Of a DNA stretch of 6,062 bases, positions 4,686-6,062 are shown in pieces. Made by a program: the position numbers and the translations under genes. The stretch lies in contig VGRA01000179.1 in assembly GCA_016875515.1 (NCBI GenBank), positions 1 to 6,062 of the forward strand. Reading direction: 5' to 3'. The DNA is from Deltaproteobacteria bacterium (GTDB lineage: Bacteria > Myxococcota > Myxococcia > Myxococcales > Myxococcaceae). Under the pieces are notes generated by a model. That model was not told where the DNA came from and made no database searches. It worked only from the letters and a program-made list of their open reading frames with translations. How positions within the stretch are numbered: the stretch's first letter is position 1; every line of letters starts with the position of its first letter.

Positions 4686-6062
4686 ATGCACGCACGCACC
4701 TGCTGGATGGCCTTTCTCCTGGCGTTGGGCGCATGGGGAGGCACTGGCTGCACGCAGGCCAGCAAGGCCGACGTGGGCTGCACGGTGACCCGGGACGAAG
4801 ACGCCGGCACCGCCACCATCCGCTGCCCGGACGGAACGGCCACGGTGCTGCGGGACGGTGCACCCGGGACCTCCGGCGAGCGAGGCGCACCCGGCGCGGA
4901 CGGGAAGGACGGCGAGGCGGGAGCGCCTGGCGCGCAGGGGCCTGCGGGGGCGGACGGTCATTCTGCCAGCAACTGCACGGTGGTGCGGGACGCAGATGCG
5001 GGCGTGACACACATCACCTGCCCGGACGGGACGTCGGCGACGGTGGTGGATGGCAAGGACGGGATGTCCTGCACCGCTGTGGACAACGGCAACGGCAGCA
5101 AGACCATCCACTGTCCGGACGGCACCGTGGTGACGGTGGTGGATGGGAAAGATGGCGCGCCTGGGCCAGCCGGGCAGCCGGGACAGGATGGGACGTCGTG
5201 CACCGTCACGCACGACGGGGGCGTGAGCTTCATTGCCTGCGAGGACGGCACCTCCGCGGTGGTGCCGGGCAGCAACGCAGGAACGTCGGCTGACGGCGGC
5301 GCGACGGTGGCACTCGAGCCCCCGGGGCCCAACTGCGTGCACGGCGGCGTGGCCGTCACGTCGGGCACCACGACGCAGTACGTGTGCAACGTCTCGCCCG
5401 CCTCCGTGCTTGCCGTGGTGACGGCACCCGCCGCCTCCCTCTCCTACCGGGACGTGGTGCTGGGCGGGACTGTCGGGCTGACAGGCAGCGACGTCGTGCT
5501 GGGCCGCGGCGTCTGCTTCGCCTCCTCACCGGGCGTCACCCTCTCCAGCACCTGCGTTGCCGTCTCCGGCGCCACCGGGGACTTCTCCCTCTCCGTCTCG
5601 GGCCTTGTTCCCGGCACCCCCTACTACGCCCGCGCCTTCGCCACCTCAGCCTCCGGCACTGCCCTGGGCAACGAGGTGTCCTTCCAGACGTTGCAGCTGG
5701 CCGTACCTTCGGTGACGACGGACGCCCCCCTCAACGCCTCGCGCACCTCCGTCCGCCTCGGGGGCGATGTCTTCGAGTGGGGCGGCAGCGCGGTGCTGGC
5801 GCGCGGCGTCTGCTGGAGCACCTCCGCCTCACCCACCCTCGCAGACAGCAAGGTGCTGGCCGGCGCAGACGTCGGCACCTTCACCGCGGACGCGACGGGG
5901 TTGACGCCGGGCACCACCTACTTCGCCCGCGCCTTCGCCACCAACGCGCAAGGCACCGGCTACGGGCAGGAAGTCTCCTTCAGCACGAGCGCCCTGCCCT
6001 TGGCGATTCTGACGACTTCGCCTCCCACCGCCGTCTCGTACCGCACCGCCTCCGCCTCCGGG
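4686..6062 (+). CDS. Modular lipoprotein: collagen-like and Cys repeats followed by fibronectin III-like repeats, partial (3' end outside window)
   Basis: This is a predicted exported lipoprotein; 459 codons are visible with no stop. Residues 1-22 form a signal peptide (Arg4, hydrophobic core 7-17) ending G-G-T-G-C22; the lipobox is plausible but has Gly at -3 instead of Leu. Residues 32-195 hold four two-cysteine modules (C-x13-15-C-[PE]-D-G-T) separated by Gly-X-Y triplets, including 12 uninterrupted triplets at 58-93 and six at 154-171. Residues 211-235 resemble the myxobacterial NC..GG....G..YVCN module (DUF7151-like, from memory). From about 242 come fibronectin III-like repeats with 'RGVCWS', 'GLTPGTTYFARAFATN' and 'G.EVSFST'. 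ATG 4686 is preferred over ATG 4707 because only it gives the signal peptide a basic N-terminus. It may share a transcript with the cyclase gene. A role as surface stalk or adhesin is inference. Confidence 0.88.
   Translation, partial: MHARTCWMAFLLALGAWGGTGCTQASKADVGCTVTRDEDAGTATIRCPDGTATVLRDGAPGTSGERGAPGADGKDGEAGAPGAQGPAGADGHSASNCTVVRDADAGVTHITCPDGTSATVVDGKDGMSCTAVDNGNGSKTIHCPDGTVVTVVDGKDGAPGPAGQPGQDGTSCTVTHDGGVSFIACEDGTSAVVPGSNAGTSADGGATVALEPPGPNCVHGGVAVTSGTTTQYVCNVSPASVLAVVTAPAASLSYRDVVLGGTVGLTGSDVVLGRGVCFASSPGVTLSSTCVAVSGATGDFSLSVSGLVPGTPYYARAFATSASGTALGNEVSFQTLQLAVPSVTTDAPLNASRTSVRLGGDVFEWGGSAVLARGVCWSTSASPTLADSKVLAGADVGTFTADATGLTPGTTYFARAFATNAQGTGYGQEVSFSTSALPLAILTTSPPTAVSYRTASASG
4779..5270 (+). 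repeat. Alternating two-Cys modules and collagen-like Gly-X-Y stretches
   Basis: There are four related modules at residues 32-57, 97-122, 129-153 and 172-195 (nt 4779-4856, 4974-5051, 5070-5144 and 5199-5270). Each begins with Cys followed by T-V or T-A, has an acidic Gly/Asn loop, then a second Cys, then P-D-G-T (E-D-G-T in the fourth), then a Val-rich strand. The cysteine pairs are 32/47, 97/112, 129/143 and 172/185. Between modules lie Gly-X-Y runs of 12, 2 and 6 triplets, with compositions such as GAP, GER, GKD, GPA and GQD. Each run ends in a G-x-S triplet, which directly precedes the next Cys in two of three cases. Confidence 0.85.
5316..5390 (+). other. Short NC..GG....G....YVCN module
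   Basis: Residues 211-235 read E-P-P-G-P-N-C217-V-H-G-G, then a short Gly/Thr loop, then Q-Y-V-C234-N. The frame of 'G.NC..GG' and 'YVCN' matches a small disulfide module I recall in myxobacterial exported proteins (Pfam DUF7151). There, the loop usually carries an Asp/Asn-rich calcium-type segment before the second Cys. Here the loop is shorter and lacks those acidic residues. It sits exactly between the collagen/Cys region and the fibronectin repeats. Confidence 0.45.
5409..6062 (+). repeat. Fibronectin III-like repeats (two full, a third cut by window edge)
   Basis: The approximate repeats are residues 242-335 (nt 5409-5690), 336-434 (5691-5987) and 435-459 onward (5988-6062). Each full unit has L-G-G near its start, a 'RGVC[FW]' strand about 15 residues on, a Gly/Thr turn, then 'GL[VT]PGT.Y.ARAFAT', and ends 'G.EVSF.T'. 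The period is about 95-99 residues. Unit 1 has an extra cysteine (C290) that could pair with C277; unit 2 has only C376. Such repeats are extracellular spacers in bacterial surface proteins. The third unit begins with 'AVSYRTASASG'. Confidence 0.8.

Noticed and set aside
4857..4964. A G-rich repetitive stretch as a non-coding regulatory repeat
   Set aside because: It is fully explained by 12 in-frame Gly-X-Y triplets.
4620..5342. Minus-strand open frames across the start of the third gene
   Set aside because: They overlap the collagen/Cys repeats, and the Gly-X-Y periodicity and paired cysteines exist only in the plus-strand frame.
1..6062. CRISPR array, tRNA/rRNA, insertion sequence or integrase
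   Set aside because: No short direct repeats with unique spacers, no tRNA-like cloverleaf, no transposase motif and no terminal inverted repeats were found. The only repeats are protein-coding domain repeats.

Overview
The window is very GC-rich with strong third-position G/C preference. It looks like a myxobacterial (Myxococcota, probably Cystobacterineae) chromosome. The supporting signs are large repeat-rich surface lipoproteins, a Cys-rich CxDxDCP-type N-terminal module, fibronectin-like 'TGLTPGTTYFARAFATN' repeats and a TPR-class III cyclase fusion. This taxonomic assignment is inference from style, not from a marker gene.

There are three genes and no RNA gene, CRISPR array or insertion sequence that I can see. 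Positions 1-2793 (minus strand) hold the 5' part of a giant gene that continues beyond base 1. It encodes a lipoprotein signal peptide, a small cysteine-rich module, and then at least nine invasin/intimin-type bacterial Ig-like (Big_1) domains with an almost exact 97-residue period. An 86-base divergent spacer (2794-2879) separates it from a complete plus-strand gene (2880-4652). That gene encodes a soluble 590-residue protein with an N-terminal TPR-like helical region and a C-terminal class III nucleotidyl cyclase domain. After 33 bases, a third gene starts in the same direction (4686) and runs off the right edge. It encodes a second predicted lipoprotein, in which collagen-like Gly-X-Y stretches alternate with a two-cysteine repeat; these are followed by a short NC..GG..YVCN module and fibronectin type III-like repeats.

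The layout is a cytoplasmic cyclic-nucleotide enzyme flanked by two modular exported lipoproteins. The cyclase and the downstream lipoprotein gene could be co-transcribed, since the gap is short and holds no visible terminator. The divergent Big_1 gene has its own start in the shared spacer. A functional link (cyclic-nucleotide signalling and surface adhesion) is only a hypothesis. The most interesting single observation is that the cyclase keeps its metal-binding and transition-state residues, but has glutamine at both positions that normally choose the purine base. The second is the regular alternation of collagen triplets and Cys modules in the downstream lipoprotein. Most other long open frames here, including long antisense ones, are GC-bias shadows.
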